A stretch of DNA of 63,860 bases from Clostridia bacterium (GTDB lineage: Bacteria > Bacillota > Clostridia > TANB77 > CAG-465). The DNA lies in assembly GCA_028684095.1 (NCBI GenBank), contig JAQUGQ010000008.1, positions 1 to 63,860 on the forward strand, read 5' to 3'. A program made the position numbers and the translations under genes. Each line of letters starts with the position of its first letter. Within the stretch, counting starts at the first letter, position 1. The notes under the pieces were generated by a model. The model was not told the DNA's origin. It searched no databases and was given only the letters and a program-made list of their open reading frames with translations. Of this stretch, positions 1-8,833 are shown piece after piece.

Positions 1-14
1 CTTATATATATTAA

Positions 15-43
15 ATTATATAATAAATGCAATTTTTTGTCAA
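15..43 (-). promoter_or_regulatory. Consensus sigma-A promoter (repeat copy 1)
   Basis: The minus strand reads TTGACA (38-43), a 17-bp spacer, then TATAAT (15-20): a perfect match to the -35 and -10 consensus at optimal spacing. It lies downstream of the GLUG gene terminator and would drive a gene beyond the left edge of the window. It is the same promoter as at 2590-2618 in the second repeat copy. Confidence 0.75.
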
Positions 44-107
44 TAAGTATTTAATTATTTGATATATTTTATTAGAAGTGTAATATTCTCGAAATATTAA
101 TATACAA

Positions 108-151
108 AAAATAAGATGATACAAAAAGCTAATCTCGCACCATCTTATTTT
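108..151 (-). terminator. Intrinsic terminator of GLUG gene
   Basis: On the minus strand an 11-bp stem (AAAATAAGATG with CATCTTATTTT) encloses a loop of about 20 nt and is followed by T-rich sequence, directly after the stop codon of the 156-2540 gene. An almost identical hairpin is present in the other repeat copy. Confidence 0.8.
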
Positions 152-155
152 AATA

Positions 156-2540
156 TTATAAAGTACTCTCTAATTCTTTTATATATGGATATCCATTATT
201 TTCACTTGCTGATATTGTCCATACATTAGTAAAATCCCAACCAATAAAAGTTGATTGAACTTTCATTTCAGCTGTAGTTTTTCCATATACTCCGCCACCA
301 CCAGATCCAGTAGCACTTGTTAAAATATTTGAAATACTAGTATTCCAATATGCAGATGTTATTGGAGGTCCATTCTCATTAGGTCCACCAATAACTCCTC
401 CCACATAATTAGTTCCTGTTAAACTATTTACAGCATAGCCGTTTATAATATCATCACCATTTAAATATCCTATTAATCCACCTATATATTCACCAGTTGC
501 TGTAACTGTATTATTTGCATAACTATTTGTAATTTGGACTCCTCCACCGTAACCAATAAATCCTCCAACATTATTGACACCAGTAACAGAACTTGTAGTA
601 TAACATTTTACTATATTATTACCACCAGTTTGACCACCGATAAAGCCTCCTACATTAGTAACACCGATAACATTATTTTTTGAATAAGATAAAGTATGGT
701 GACTAGGTCCTGCACCTGATAAGCCTCCTACGTTAGTTTCACCTATTACGTCACCTAAAGCATATCCATTAGTTATCATTCCATAAGAATTTCCTACTAA
801 TCCTCCTACCCCTTCTATACCTTCTACACTACCAGTAGCATAACAATCTGTCAATTCGAAATAATTTTCTCCTATCAAGCCTCCTACACCATTATTGCCT
901 TTTACAGTACCTTTTGCATAAATATCTATATGTGAACGAGTATTAGTTGCACAACATGAAAAACCTGCCAAACCTCCTACATAATCTTCACCTTCTATAT
1001 TTCCTATTGCATAACAGTTTATCATATCTGTATAATTTTCTCCTACTAATCCTCCTACATAGTTTACTGTACCTTTAACATTTCCTGTTGCATAACAATT
1101 CTCAATTTTATCTGTACTTAAAAAACCTACTAGTCCTCCTACACGATCTTCACCTTCTATATTTCCTATTGCATAACAGTTTATCATATCTGTATAGTTT
1201 TGTCCTATTAAACCACCTACATATCTTGCTGTACCTTTAACATTCCCTGTTGCATAACAAGTATTTATCGCACCATTATAATTTTGACCTATTAATCCAC
1301 CTACATTTTCTGTACCTTCTACAGTTCCTATTGCATAACTATTTTCAATTAAAGGTCCATAACTTTGTCCTACTAGTCCTCCAATACTATCTGTACCAAT
1401 CACTTTACCTTTCGCATAACAATTTTTTATAGTTCCATTATTTTGTCCTACTAATCCTCCTGCAGAACCATTATTTGTAATATTTCCTGTTGCAAAAGAA
1501 TTCAAAATACTAGTACTATCATCGTAATTAGCACCAATTAATCCACCTATTACATAAGTATTAGCTATACTATTTACACTAGAAGAACAACTACTAATAA
1601 TTATATTTTCATCATCTAATAAACCAATTAAACCACCTGTTTCACCAGTTGTATTACTTATATTACCAGATGAGCGCACGTTTGTTACCTTAGCACCATT
1701 TCCTTGTAATACACCAACTAGAGCTCCTGTTACACCTGTACTATTTATATTTACGTTATTTATTATTAAATTTTTAAATTCAACATTGTCACCATTTGCA
1801 TAACCAAATATACCACCAAAATCTGATTCCATATTTATATATAAATCAGATATTTGATTTGTATTTCCATTATATACACCAGTAAATGGTCCATCAATTT
1901 CAGAAAATATAGGATCCCAGCCACTACCTAATGAATATGAATTTAAATTTATATTTTTAACTTGTATATATTTTTTATCTAATCCACCAGTATATTGTGC
2001 TTCCCACTCTGTACCAGTACCAAATGTATTTGATGTACCATACCTTATATTATTTAACTCATCTGCAGTTGCTATTGGTATATAATTCTGATTTTGAATT
2101 AAATCTGTTATCTCAACATTTGTATATGGAATTGGTAATGGAATTGCTACTTCAATCCCTACTTCCAGTACCATTGTTTGTTCTTTTTCATTTGTTCCTA
2201 CATATACTAATTTTCCGGATTGTATCTCAAAAATTTCAGAATCATCATCAGTCATAATAGTTATAATATCTTTAATTGTTAGATTTTCATATGTTCCTAT
2301 ATCTTTAGTCGCATTCACTGTTAATACATCAAAAGCTCCTAACTTATTTGAATATTCTTTTGAGAGCCACAATGTTAATTCACTATTATATTTTGAAACA
2401 TTACTTTGAAATTTTGCTTCATTTGCTGATTCTATTGGATTATTATTTGCTAAACTTAATATTACTGCACCTGCTAATATTATTATAACTATTATAGTTA
2501 TAACTAATACTATTAAGGATATACCTCTGTTCTTATACAT
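156..2540 (-). CDS. Secreted GLUG-repeat protein with prepilin-like N-terminus
   Basis: A 794-residue surface or secreted protein. Residues 5-30 form a hydrophobic helix after a short basic start (KNRG then ISLIVLVITIIVIIILAG), as in prepilins cut after Gly, but without the usual Glu at +5. Residues ~35-150 are a pilin-like stalk; from ~190 to ~740 there are many GLUG-type repeats (GGLIGQNY, GGLVGENY and similar, each with N-C-Y-A-x-G), predicted to build a beta-helix. The C-terminus has W-F-x-NVW and ends KELESTL. GLUG repeats are common in bacterial adhesins; an adhesive role is inference. The start has a GGGGGA ribosome site and its own consensus promoter at 2590-2618. The first ~40 codons nearly match those of the genes at 55888 and 57290, so this is one member of a family with a fixed N-terminal cassette and exchangeable C-terminal part. 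Confidence 0.9.
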   Translation of the reverse strand: MYKNRGISLIVLVITIIVIIILAGAVILSLANNNPIESANEAKFQSNVSKYNSELTLWLSKEYSNKLGAFDVLTVNATKDIGTYENLTIKDIITIMTDDDSEIFEIQSGKLVYVGTNEKEQTMVLEVGIEVAIPLPIPYTNVEITDLIQNQNYIPIATADELNNIRYGTSNTFGTGTEWEAQYTGGLDKKYIQVKNINLNSYSLGSGWDPIFSEIDGPFTGVYNGNTNQISDLYINMESDFGGIFGYANGDNVEFKNLIINNVNINSTGVTGALVGVLQGNGAKVTNVRSSGNISNTTGETGGLIGLLDDENIIISSCSSSVNSIANTYVIGGLIGANYDDSTSILNSFATGNITNNGSAGGLVGQNNGTIKNCYAKGKVIGTDSIGGLVGQSYGPLIENSYAIGTVEGTENVGGLIGQNYNGAINTCYATGNVKGTARYVGGLIGQNYTDMINCYAIGNIEGEDRVGGLVGFLSTDKIENCYATGNVKGTVNYVGGLVGENYTDMINCYAIGNIEGEDYVGGLAGFSCCATNTRSHIDIYAKGTVKGNNGVGGLIGENYFELTDCYATGSVEGIEGVGGLVGNSYGMITNGYALGDVIGETNVGGLSGAGPSHHTLSYSKNNVIGVTNVGGFIGGQTGGNNIVKCYTTSSVTGVNNVGGFIGYGGGVQITNSYANNTVTATGEYIGGLIGYLNGDDIINGYAVNSLTGTNYVGGVIGGPNENGPPITSAYWNTSISNILTSATGSGGGGVYGKTTAEMKVQSTFIGWDFTNVWTISASENNGYPYIKELESTL

Positions 2541-2589
2541 TAAAATTCCCCCTTATATATATCACAAAAATGTAACTTATATATATTAA

Positions 2590-2618
2590 ATTATATAATA
2601 AATGCAATTTTTTGTCAA
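2590..2618 (-). promoter_or_regulatory. Consensus sigma-A promoter of the GLUG gene
   Basis: The minus strand has TTGACA (2613-2618), 17 bp, TATAAT (2590-2595). The predicted start of transcription is near 2583, about 40 nt upstream of the ATG at 2540. It lies within the direct repeat, so every cassette flanked by the repeat would carry the same strong promoter. Confidence 0.8.
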
Positions 2619-2683
2619 TAAGTATTTAATTATTTGATATATTTTATTAGAAGTGTAATATTCTCGAAATATTAATATACAAA

Positions 2684-2726
2684 AAATAAGATGATACAAA
2701 AAAACTAATCTCGCACCATCTTATTT
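2684..2726 (-). terminator. Intrinsic terminator in repeat copy 2
   Basis: An AAATAAGATG / CATCTTATTT stem, with loop and T-rich flank, follows the relic coding end at 2732 on the minus strand. It would also stop read-through from clpC. It is a near-identical copy of the hairpin at 108-151. Confidence 0.7.
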
Positions 2727-2731
2727 AAATA

Positions 2732-2821
2732 TTATAAAGTATTCTCTAATTCTTTGATATATGACAAAACATTATTTTTAATTTTTATTCCCTTGTTTGA
2801 TTTATTATAGTAATCGTAGTA
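2732..2821 (-). pseudogene. 3'-terminal relic of a prepilin-like paralogue
   Basis: About 29 codons in frame directly after the clpC stop, reading YYDYYNKSNKGIKIKN and then VLSYIKELENTL before TAA. The last residues match the end of the GLUG protein (YIKELESTL) and the following DNA is the shared repeat. There is no start or signal peptide, so this is the tail of a deleted cassette. It marks a recombination junction. Confidence 0.65.
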
Positions 2822-2835
2822 TTAATGAAATAGAA

Positions 2836-5265
2836 TTACTTACTTTTTTCAATCACTATATTATCATTTTTATATACAACTTTAATATTATCATATGCTT
2901 TAATTGTTTCATCTAATAGTTCATTTGCAAATTTGTCTTCAATATATGTTTGTATAGTTCTTCTTAATGGTCTTGCCCCATAAGCATGATCAAATCCAGT
3001 TTTTGTTATATATTCTATAACTGAATCATCAAATTCAACAGATATATTTTTAATAATTAACCTTTTTTTAAATTCCAAAAGCATTAATTTTACAATCTTT
3101 TTTATGCTATCAATTTGTAATTTTCTAAATACAATAATTTCATCTAATCTATTTAAAAATTCAGGTCTAAATACTTTTTTAATTTCACTCATAACTTCAC
3201 TTTTAGTTTTTTCATAATTCTTCGAACTATCCTCTTTAGACATAAATCCCATAGATTTATTTTCTGTTATGGTTCTAGCACCAACATTAGACGTCATTAT
3301 AATAACGGTATTTTTGAAGTTTACAACTCTACCATTAGAATCAGTAAGTCTTCCATCTTCTAATATTTGAAGTAATATATTAAATACATCTGAGTGTGCC
3401 TTTTCTATTTCATCAAACAATACTATACTATATGGTTTTCTTCTTACTTTTTCTGTTAATTGACCACCATCTTCATATCCTACGTATCCTGGGGGTGAAC
3501 CAATTAATTTTGATACACTATGCGGCTCCATATATTCAGACATATCTAGCCTTATCATAGAAGATTCAGAACCAAATAAATTTTCGGCTAATGCTTTGGT
3601 AAGCTCTGTTTTACCCGTACCAGTAGGTCCTAGTAGCATAAATGAACCTATTGGTCTTTTTTCATCTTTAAGTCCTACTCTTGCTCTTTTTATAGCTCTC
3701 GCTAAAGATTCAACAGCTTCATCTTGACCAATAACTCTTTTTTTAAGTTCTAAATCTAAGTTTTTCAATTTATTAGTTTCTTCTAAATCAAGTTTAGTTA
3801 TAGGAATTTTTGTCATTCCAGATACAACACTACAAATATCTTCCTCTGTTAATTTAACTTCTTGATTTGATTCTTCTTTTTTCCATATGTTTTTTTGTTT
3901 TTCTATTTTATCTTTTAATTTTCTTTCTTCATCTCTTATTTTTGCTGCTTTTTCAAACGTTTGGGATATTATTGCTTCTTCTTTTTCTTTAGATAATTTA
4001 ACTAACTTGTTTTCTAAATCTACAATATTTGGTGGTGTCGTAACAGTTTTTAACTTGATTTTAGAACAAGCTTCATCAATTATATCTATAGCTTTATCTG
4101 GTAAATACCTATCATTTATATATCTAACACTTAGATTTACAGCTATCTTAATACTTTCATCTGTTATTTTAACTTTATGATGTGCTTCATATTTGTCTTT
4201 CAAACCATATAATATCTTAATTGTATCTTCAACTGAAGGTTCATCTATAAGGACAGATTGAAATCTTCTCTCTAAAGCAGAATCTTTTTCTATATGTTTT
4301 CTATACTCATTTAAAGTTGTTGCACCTATTATTTGTACATCACCTCTAGATAACAATGGTTTTAAAATATTTGCTGCATCCATTGCACCTTCTGCAGATC
4401 CAGCACCTATAATTGTATGCAATTCATCAATAAATAATATAACATTACCAGATTTTTTCGATTCGTGTAAGCATTTTTTAAGTCTTTCCTCAAAGTCACC
4501 TCTATACTTAGCTCCGGCAATCATTGATGACATATCAAGTGATACAATTCTTTTGTTTTTAAGTACATCTGGTATTCTAGATTCAATAATTATTTGAGCT
4601 AAACCCTCAATAACTGCGGTCTTGCCAACACCAGGCTCACCTATAAGTACAGGATTATTTTTTGTTCTTCTACTTAATATTTCTATTATTCTAGTTATCT
4701 CTTCTGTTCTTCCTATAACAGGATCTAACTTATTTTCTCTAGCTAAATTAGTTAAATCTTTTGAATATATATTTAAAGTTGGTGTATTATTATTTATATT
4801 GTTATTTGTACTTGAATAGCTGCTTATAGGAGAATCATCACTTATTAATTTCATTAAATCAGCAAATATTTTTTGTGGATCTACATTTGCATCAATTAAA
4901 ATTCTAATTGCTATACTATCTACTTCTCGCATTAATGAAAGTAAAATATGTTCTGTTCCTATATAATTATGATTTATTCTTTTAGATTCTCTAACACTAT
5001 TTTCTATAATTCTCTTAGCCCTTGGAGTAAAATCTATGTTATCATGTTCTAAAGTATCCATAACTCCATCTATTTTAAATATTTCTTCTTTTATATATTC
5101 TACAGTTAGTCCTTGAGATACTAATATTTTACTTGCCAAACCCTCTCCTTCTCCAACTAATCCATATAATATATGTTCTGTTCCTATAAAAGAATAATTA
5201 TTCTGTATTGAAAAAGTTCTTGCAATATCTAAAACTTTTTGTGCTCTCTCTGTAAATTCATACAT
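2836..5265 (-). CDS. clpC: ATP-dependent Clp protease ATPase subunit ClpC
   Basis: An 809-residue Hsp100/Clp AAA+ unfoldase that feeds substrates to ClpP; in Gram-positives it degrades arginine-phosphorylated proteins. Visible parts in order: two Clp N-terminal repeats (~1-145), a first AAA+ module with GEPGVGKT (~205) and a DELH-type Walker B, a UvrB/UvrC-like middle segment (~415-450) typical of ClpC, a second AAA+ module with GPTGTGKT (~545) and a YVGYEDGG pore loop, and an MGF tripeptide (~680) at the position of the ClpP-docking loop. The length is normal. It is the last gene of a mcsA-mcsB-clpC operon; the mcsB stop and clpC start are one base apart. Confidence 0.97.
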   Translation of the reverse strand: MYEFTERAQKVLDIARTFSIQNNYSFIGTEHILYGLVGEGEGLASKILVSQGLTVEYIKEEIFKIDGVMDTLEHDNIDFTPRAKRIIENSVRESKRINHNYIGTEHILLSLMREVDSIAIRILIDANVDPQKIFADLMKLISDDSPISSYSSTNNNINNNTPTLNIYSKDLTNLARENKLDPVIGRTEEITRIIEILSRRTKNNPVLIGEPGVGKTAVIEGLAQIIIESRIPDVLKNKRIVSLDMSSMIAGAKYRGDFEERLKKCLHESKKSGNVILFIDELHTIIGAGSAEGAMDAANILKPLLSRGDVQIIGATTLNEYRKHIEKDSALERRFQSVLIDEPSVEDTIKILYGLKDKYEAHHKVKITDESIKIAVNLSVRYINDRYLPDKAIDIIDEACSKIKLKTVTTPPNIVDLENKLVKLSKEKEEAIISQTFEKAAKIRDEERKLKDKIEKQKNIWKKEESNQEVKLTEEDICSVVSGMTKIPITKLDLEETNKLKNLDLELKKRVIGQDEAVESLARAIKRARVGLKDEKRPIGSFMLLGPTGTGKTELTKALAENLFGSESSMIRLDMSEYMEPHSVSKLIGSPPGYVGYEDGGQLTEKVRRKPYSIVLFDEIEKAHSDVFNILLQILEDGRLTDSNGRVVNFKNTVIIMTSNVGARTITENKSMGFMSKEDSSKNYEKTKSEVMSEIKKVFRPEFLNRLDEIIVFRKLQIDSIKKIVKLMLLEFKKRLIIKNISVEFDDSVIEYITKTGFDHAYGARPLRRTIQTYIEDKFANELLDETIKAYDNIKVVYKNDNIVIEKSK

Positions 5266-5266
5266 A

Positions 5267-6265
5267 TTAACTCAGCTCCTTTCTTAAGTATTTAGCTCTT
5301 TCTTTATTTTCTTCATATTGATCAAAATCCTGTTTTAAAATAGTTTTGAGTACATTACTACTGCTCTCAGTCATTAGTCTATTTACTACTTTTAAGTCTA
5401 TTTCACTTATTAATTTTAAACTTATTCCTACTCTTAGTTTTGATAAATATTCTATAGCTTCCTTATATGTTATATATCTAGAATTTTTTAAAATTCCATA
5501 TGCTCTGAATATGCTATCTTCAAACAATATATCAGTTTTAAGTAATATTTGTCTAGCCTTACTTTCTTGTGATATTAGATAAGAAATAACATTTTTAATA
5601 TTTAATATAATTGAATCATCACTTTCGCCAAAACTACTTTTATTAGAAAATTGATACATATCTCCATATCCAGCAGTATTTTCTCCATATAGACCTCTTA
5701 CTAAAATACCAGTTGCAAGTACATCTTCAACTATATTATTTATCTTTTTAATTTTAACTAAGCCCGGTAAATGCATCATAACAGATATTCTAAGACTACT
5801 TCCAAGATTAGTTGGACAACTAGTTAAATATCCATATTTATCATTTTTTGCATAGTTTAAATTCAAGCTATTTTCTATAAATTTAGCACTATCGTAAGTA
5901 TCTATTATATTAAGTCCACTAGAGAATGTTTGTATTCTTAAATGATCTTCTTCATTTACCATAATTACTATACTATTATCTTTATTAGTAATTATAGCAC
6001 CGTTTATATTTTCAGCACATTCAAATGATATCAAATGCTGCTGAACTAAACTATTAACAGTTATTTTATCCATATCTTTAAGTCTTAATAGTTTAAACTT
6101 ATTGATATCAATGCTGTTTTCTACTAAACAATTTAATTTCATCATATCATCTTCAGACATATTATTAGGAAAATTAAAATTTATTAAATTTCTAGCTATT
6201 CTCACCCTAGTAGAAATAACATACTCTGAATTTTTCCCTATTTCATTATACCACAAATAAATCAC
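5267..6265 (-). CDS. mcsB: Protein arginine kinase McsB
   Basis: A 332-residue kinase of the phosphagen (ATP:guanido) kinase fold that phosphorylates arginines on proteins and so tags them for ClpC-ClpP. The N-terminal STRVRIARNL motif, the SCPTNLGSSLR active-site segment (~150-160) and the arginine-rich nucleotide-binding stretch are present. It is a little shorter than typical McsB (~350). It is tightly packed between mcsA (3 bp) and clpC (1 bp), which implies co-translation. Confidence 0.95.
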   Translation of the reverse strand: MIYLWYNEIGKNSEYVISTRVRIARNLINFNFPNNMSEDDMMKLNCLVENSIDINKFKLLRLKDMDKITVNSLVQQHLISFECAENINGAIITNKDNSIVIMVNEEDHLRIQTFSSGLNIIDTYDSAKFIENSLNLNYAKNDKYGYLTSCPTNLGSSLRISVMMHLPGLVKIKKINNIVEDVLATGILVRGLYGENTAGYGDMYQFSNKSSFGESDDSIILNIKNVISYLISQESKARQILLKTDILFEDSIFRAYGILKNSRYITYKEAIEYLSKLRVGISLKLISEIDLKVVNRLMTESSSNVLKTILKQDFDQYEENKERAKYLRKELS

Positions 6266-6268
6266 CTA

Positions 6269-6787
6269 CTATTCTAAATCTTTTATCCTATCACGTATTT
6301 TAGCTGCATCTTCATACTTTTCTTCTTTTATACTTAAATCAAGTAATTTTTTAAGTTTATTCATGTCTATAATGCTTGATATATTAATATTTTGATTTTT
6401 ATCTTTTATATTCATATATGTCTTTTTTGTGATTTTTTTTTGTGAATTACACTCTGTATTTACATGTCTATTTTTTCCATGAATTCTACTAAGTAATGTA
6501 TCAATTCTATCATTAAAAGCACTATAACATTCAGGGCATCCAAACAATCCAGTTTTTAAATAATTCTCAAATGTATATGAACATTTATCACATACTTTTT
6601 TTGTATATTTATTTTCTATTAATTCTTTTGAATAACTACTAAAAAAATATGATAACATATTTGGAAAATCTATTAAATTCAGTTTTTTTGCACAATTACT
6701 ACATAACATAATTTCTCTTTTTTCGTCATTTGAATTTTCGTAGTATTTAATAATTGCTTCTTCTTTTTTACAACTTTGACATTTCAT
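6269..6787 (-). CDS. mcsA: McsA, zinc-binding activator of McsB
   Basis: A 172-residue activator of the McsB kinase. Four CxxC pairs are visible (CQSC, CSNC, CDKC, CPEC), giving two zinc sites, and the C-terminus carries a UVR motif (KLLDLSIKEEKYEDAAKIRD). It is the first gene of the mcsA-mcsB-clpC operon. The usual repressor gene ctsR, normally just upstream, is absent here. The ribosome site GAGGAGTG lies 7-8 nt before the ATG. A large inverted repeat (6803-6853) sits in the leader. Confidence 0.93.
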   Translation of the reverse strand: MKCQSCKKEEAIIKYYENSNDEKREIMLCSNCAKKLNLIDFPNMLSYFFSSYSKELIENKYTKKVCDKCSYTFENYLKTGLFGCPECYSAFNDRIDTLLSRIHGKNRHVNTECNSQKKITKKTYMNIKDKNQNINISSIIDMNKLKKLLDLSIKEEKYEDAAKIRDRIKDLE

Positions 6788-6802
6788 AAAAACACTCCTC
6801 GT

Positions 6803-6853
6803 ATAATATGTATATAAGATTTAATTTTTTAAAAAATTGTATATACATATTAT
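6803..6853. promoter_or_regulatory. Inverted repeat in mcsA leader (possible operator)
   Basis: Perfect 14-bp arms, ATAATATGTATATA (6803-6816) and its complement (6840-6853), enclose a 16-bp palindrome of AATTTTTT and its complement (6823-6838). It lies between a predicted promoter (6913-6941) and the mcsA ribosome site. It does not match the CtsR heptad GGTCAAA or the HrcA CIRCE element. It may be an operator for another stress regulator or an RNA hairpin in the leader; the sequence alone does not decide. Confidence 0.5.
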
Positions 6854-6912
6854 TTAATTAACATTAGATTTATTTACATTTCAAACTGATTAAGTATTGT
6901 TTCATATAAATC

Positions 6913-6941
6913 ATTATACATTAAAAGGTTATTCAAGTAAA
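6913..6941 (-). promoter_or_regulatory. Predicted promoter of mcsA-mcsB-clpC
   Basis: The minus strand reads TTTACT (6936-6941), 17 bp, TATAAT (6913-6918). The -10 is perfect and the -35 is fair. It predicts a leader of ~120 nt that contains the inverted repeat. The rest of the 384-bp gap 6788-7171 shows no coding signal except the terminator at 7107-7138. Confidence 0.5.
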
Positions 6942-7106
6942 TATATGAGACATTTTGTGACATTTTTTTATTCATTTCGCTAATAAATACAATTTGAATA
7001 ATCCAATTTGTAAAATTATATATTTTTGCCAAGTTACAATAAATTGTAATTGTATTCTTATATTATACTATACAAATCCAATAACATCAACCCATCCTTA
7101 ACCATT

Positions 7107-7138
7107 AAAAATAAAAAAGCACCTTTTAAAGTACTTTT
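7107..7138 (-). terminator. Terminator after the 7172-8617 gene
   Basis: The minus strand has an 8-bp stem AAAAGTAC / GTGCTTTT (one G-T pair) with an 8-nt loop, followed by TTATTTTT. Confidence 0.6.
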
Positions 7139-7171
7139 CTATATTAATATTCAAATTAAATTTATAATTTA

Positions 7172-8617
7172 CTACATTCCCATTAATTGACTTGTAATTT
7201 CATTTATCACATTAATAATTTTAGGATTTTTATTTTGGAAATTTGTCATAATATCATTTGTTTGCTTTGTTGTAAGTAAATTTAAATTTACACTATTTAC
7301 AAAATCTGGTTTTACAATACTATCTACTACTTTAAGTGTTGTATCAATTGTTAAATTAACTGTTCCATATGATTCAGGTGTATTTAATTTGAGATTAAAT
7401 TTTTGAGTTATTGCATTTTCACTAATTTCATTAGTTTGAAGCATAAAATCACCCTTAATATCGTCCAGGCCACTCATTCTTATTATATAAGTAATATCAA
7501 TCAACGATTGACTAATAACACCTTTTATGTCCATACTAGTATCTTGTCCAGAAACAATAGTAATGTCGTAATTATCTGCAGATGTTTCTTTTATATTCGA
7601 TTGTAAAGTTAGATTATTATTTTCATATATAGCAATTTGAGTATCAAATACTGTTGTTTTATATGTTGTAATTTGAATTACATTTTCATAACCATCTAAA
7701 TTTTTAAATTCATTTCTTATTACATTATTGAATATTCCAGATGTATATATTGAATATTCACCTAATACTTTATTATCATAAGTTGATGTTTCTAAATCAA
7801 ATAATTCATCTCTTATATCATCTTCTAAAAATGCAACACTTGGATATGTATCAGAATCAACTACCTTAAGTATTATTTCTTTTGCTTTGCTATCACGTAG
7901 AATTTTATTAAAAAATATTGTTGAAGCTTTGTTTTTAAGTGCTGTATCTATTGTTAGCGTAGTTTTATTTACAGCTAATTTTTCTTCATAAACATCTATT
8001 TCTACCTTTGAACTAGTAAATGTACCATAATCTATACTATCAACAACTGATTTTTTAAGAATATCCATTAAATATCTTACTTCATCAACTTTTAATCCTG
8101 ATGTAATTTGATCAAAGAATTGATCTGCATCAAAATCTTCTGTATCAACTGTTAAATACTTATCAAAATAATTTTTTAAATATATATATAATTCATTATT
8201 ACTTATATATGCATTAGCTGTTATTATCTCATTTTTATATGAATAATTTAATCCAAAATCTATATATTTATTAGGAATATCTGTTTTAATATTAGTCTCT
8301 ATAGTTGAATTGTTAATCAAATCCTCTATACTTTTACCTGCAGATTCCAATGTTTCAATTGTATCATCACTTAATGATGCTTTTGCAACTATTCTATTTG
8401 TAATTTCAACTTTATTATCCATAAAAGCATTAGTCATAGGAGAATTTTGTGCTAATCCTAGTGTATTATCGGTTTGATTAAATACATATTTTATGGCTGC
8501 TTTAACTTTATACTTTGAATTGTTTGCAAGTATTATATATCCAGTAAATGCTAAAAGTGCTATAATAATCACTATTAAAAAATTTCTAACTATCTTTCTA
8601 TTCCCTTCAAATCCCAT
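7172..8617 (-). CDS. Membrane-anchored extracytoplasmic protein of unknown function
   Basis: 481 residues with one N-terminal membrane helix (~10-31, IVIIIALLAFTGYIILA) after a short basic cytosolic tip; the remainder should be outside the cell. There is no lipobox. The soluble part is rich in alternating polar/hydrophobic strands, Thr, Asp and Asn, and ends in helix. I recognise no catalytic motif. The fold suggests a beta-rich surface or envelope protein, and a repeat-like arrangement of two beta sheets is possible. It has its own terminator and lies between the clp operon and rpoD with no evident functional link. Confidence 0.75.
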   Translation of the reverse strand: MGFEGNRKIVRNFLIVIIIALLAFTGYIILANNSKYKVKAAIKYVFNQTDNTLGLAQNSPMTNAFMDNKVEITNRIVAKASLSDDTIETLESAGKSIEDLINNSTIETNIKTDIPNKYIDFGLNYSYKNEIITANAYISNNELYIYLKNYFDKYLTVDTEDFDADQFFDQITSGLKVDEVRYLMDILKKSVVDSIDYGTFTSSKVEIDVYEEKLAVNKTTLTIDTALKNKASTIFFNKILRDSKAKEIILKVVDSDTYPSVAFLEDDIRDELFDLETSTYDNKVLGEYSIYTSGIFNNVIRNEFKNLDGYENVIQITTYKTTVFDTQIAIYENNNLTLQSNIKETSADNYDITIVSGQDTSMDIKGVISQSLIDITYIIRMSGLDDIKGDFMLQTNEISENAITQKFNLKLNTPESYGTVNLTIDTTLKVVDSIVKPDFVNSVNLNLLTTKQTNDIMTNFQNKNPKIINVINEITSQLMGM

Positions 8618-8770
8618 TGAAATACCCCCATTTATATCATAACTTTATTTAATATAATTAATTATATATCATATATGTTTTTATTTCAACACTTATCTGA
8701 CAAAATACAACCTATTTTTTATATTTATTTGAAAATACTTATATTCTGCTATTTATTATAATAAAAAGAA

Positions 8771-8806
8771 AAAACTTGTATAATTAAATAATATTATACA
8801 AGTTTT
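8771..8806 (-). terminator. Terminator of the dnaG-rpoD operon
   Basis: A perfect 14-bp stem AAAACTTGTATAAT with its complement around an 8-nt loop, followed on the minus strand by TTCTTTTTATT, just after the rpoD stop. Confidence 0.85.
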
Positions 8807-8833
8807 ATATATTATATTTGTTATTCTATAAGT

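Larger units (their letters stand above)
1..190. repeat. Copy 1 of ~190-bp direct repeat (gene 3' end, terminator, promoter)
   Basis: This stretch is nearly identical to 2576-2765, with about one inserted base and a handful of substitutions over 185-190 bp. Read on the minus strand it carries, in order, the last codons of a prepilin-like gene (ending KELESTL), an intrinsic terminator, and a consensus sigma-A promoter pointing out of the window to the left. Copy 1 may continue beyond position 1. The second copy lies just upstream of the same gene, so the GLUG gene sits between direct repeats, as expected for a tandemly amplified or recombining cassette. Confidence 0.93.
2576..2765. repeat. Copy 2 of ~190-bp direct repeat
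   Basis: The second copy of the repeat at 1-190, offset by 2575 bp. On the minus strand it holds the 3' end of a lost paralogue (KELENTL stop), the terminator hairpin, and the consensus promoter that serves the GLUG gene. Homology ends near 2765, inside the relic coding sequence. Confidence 0.93.

Noticed and set aside
1-2765. Insertion sequence or integron cassette array for the 190-bp repeats
   Set aside because: No transposase, integrase, terminal inverted repeats or target duplications are visible; simple repeat-mediated recombination explains the layout.
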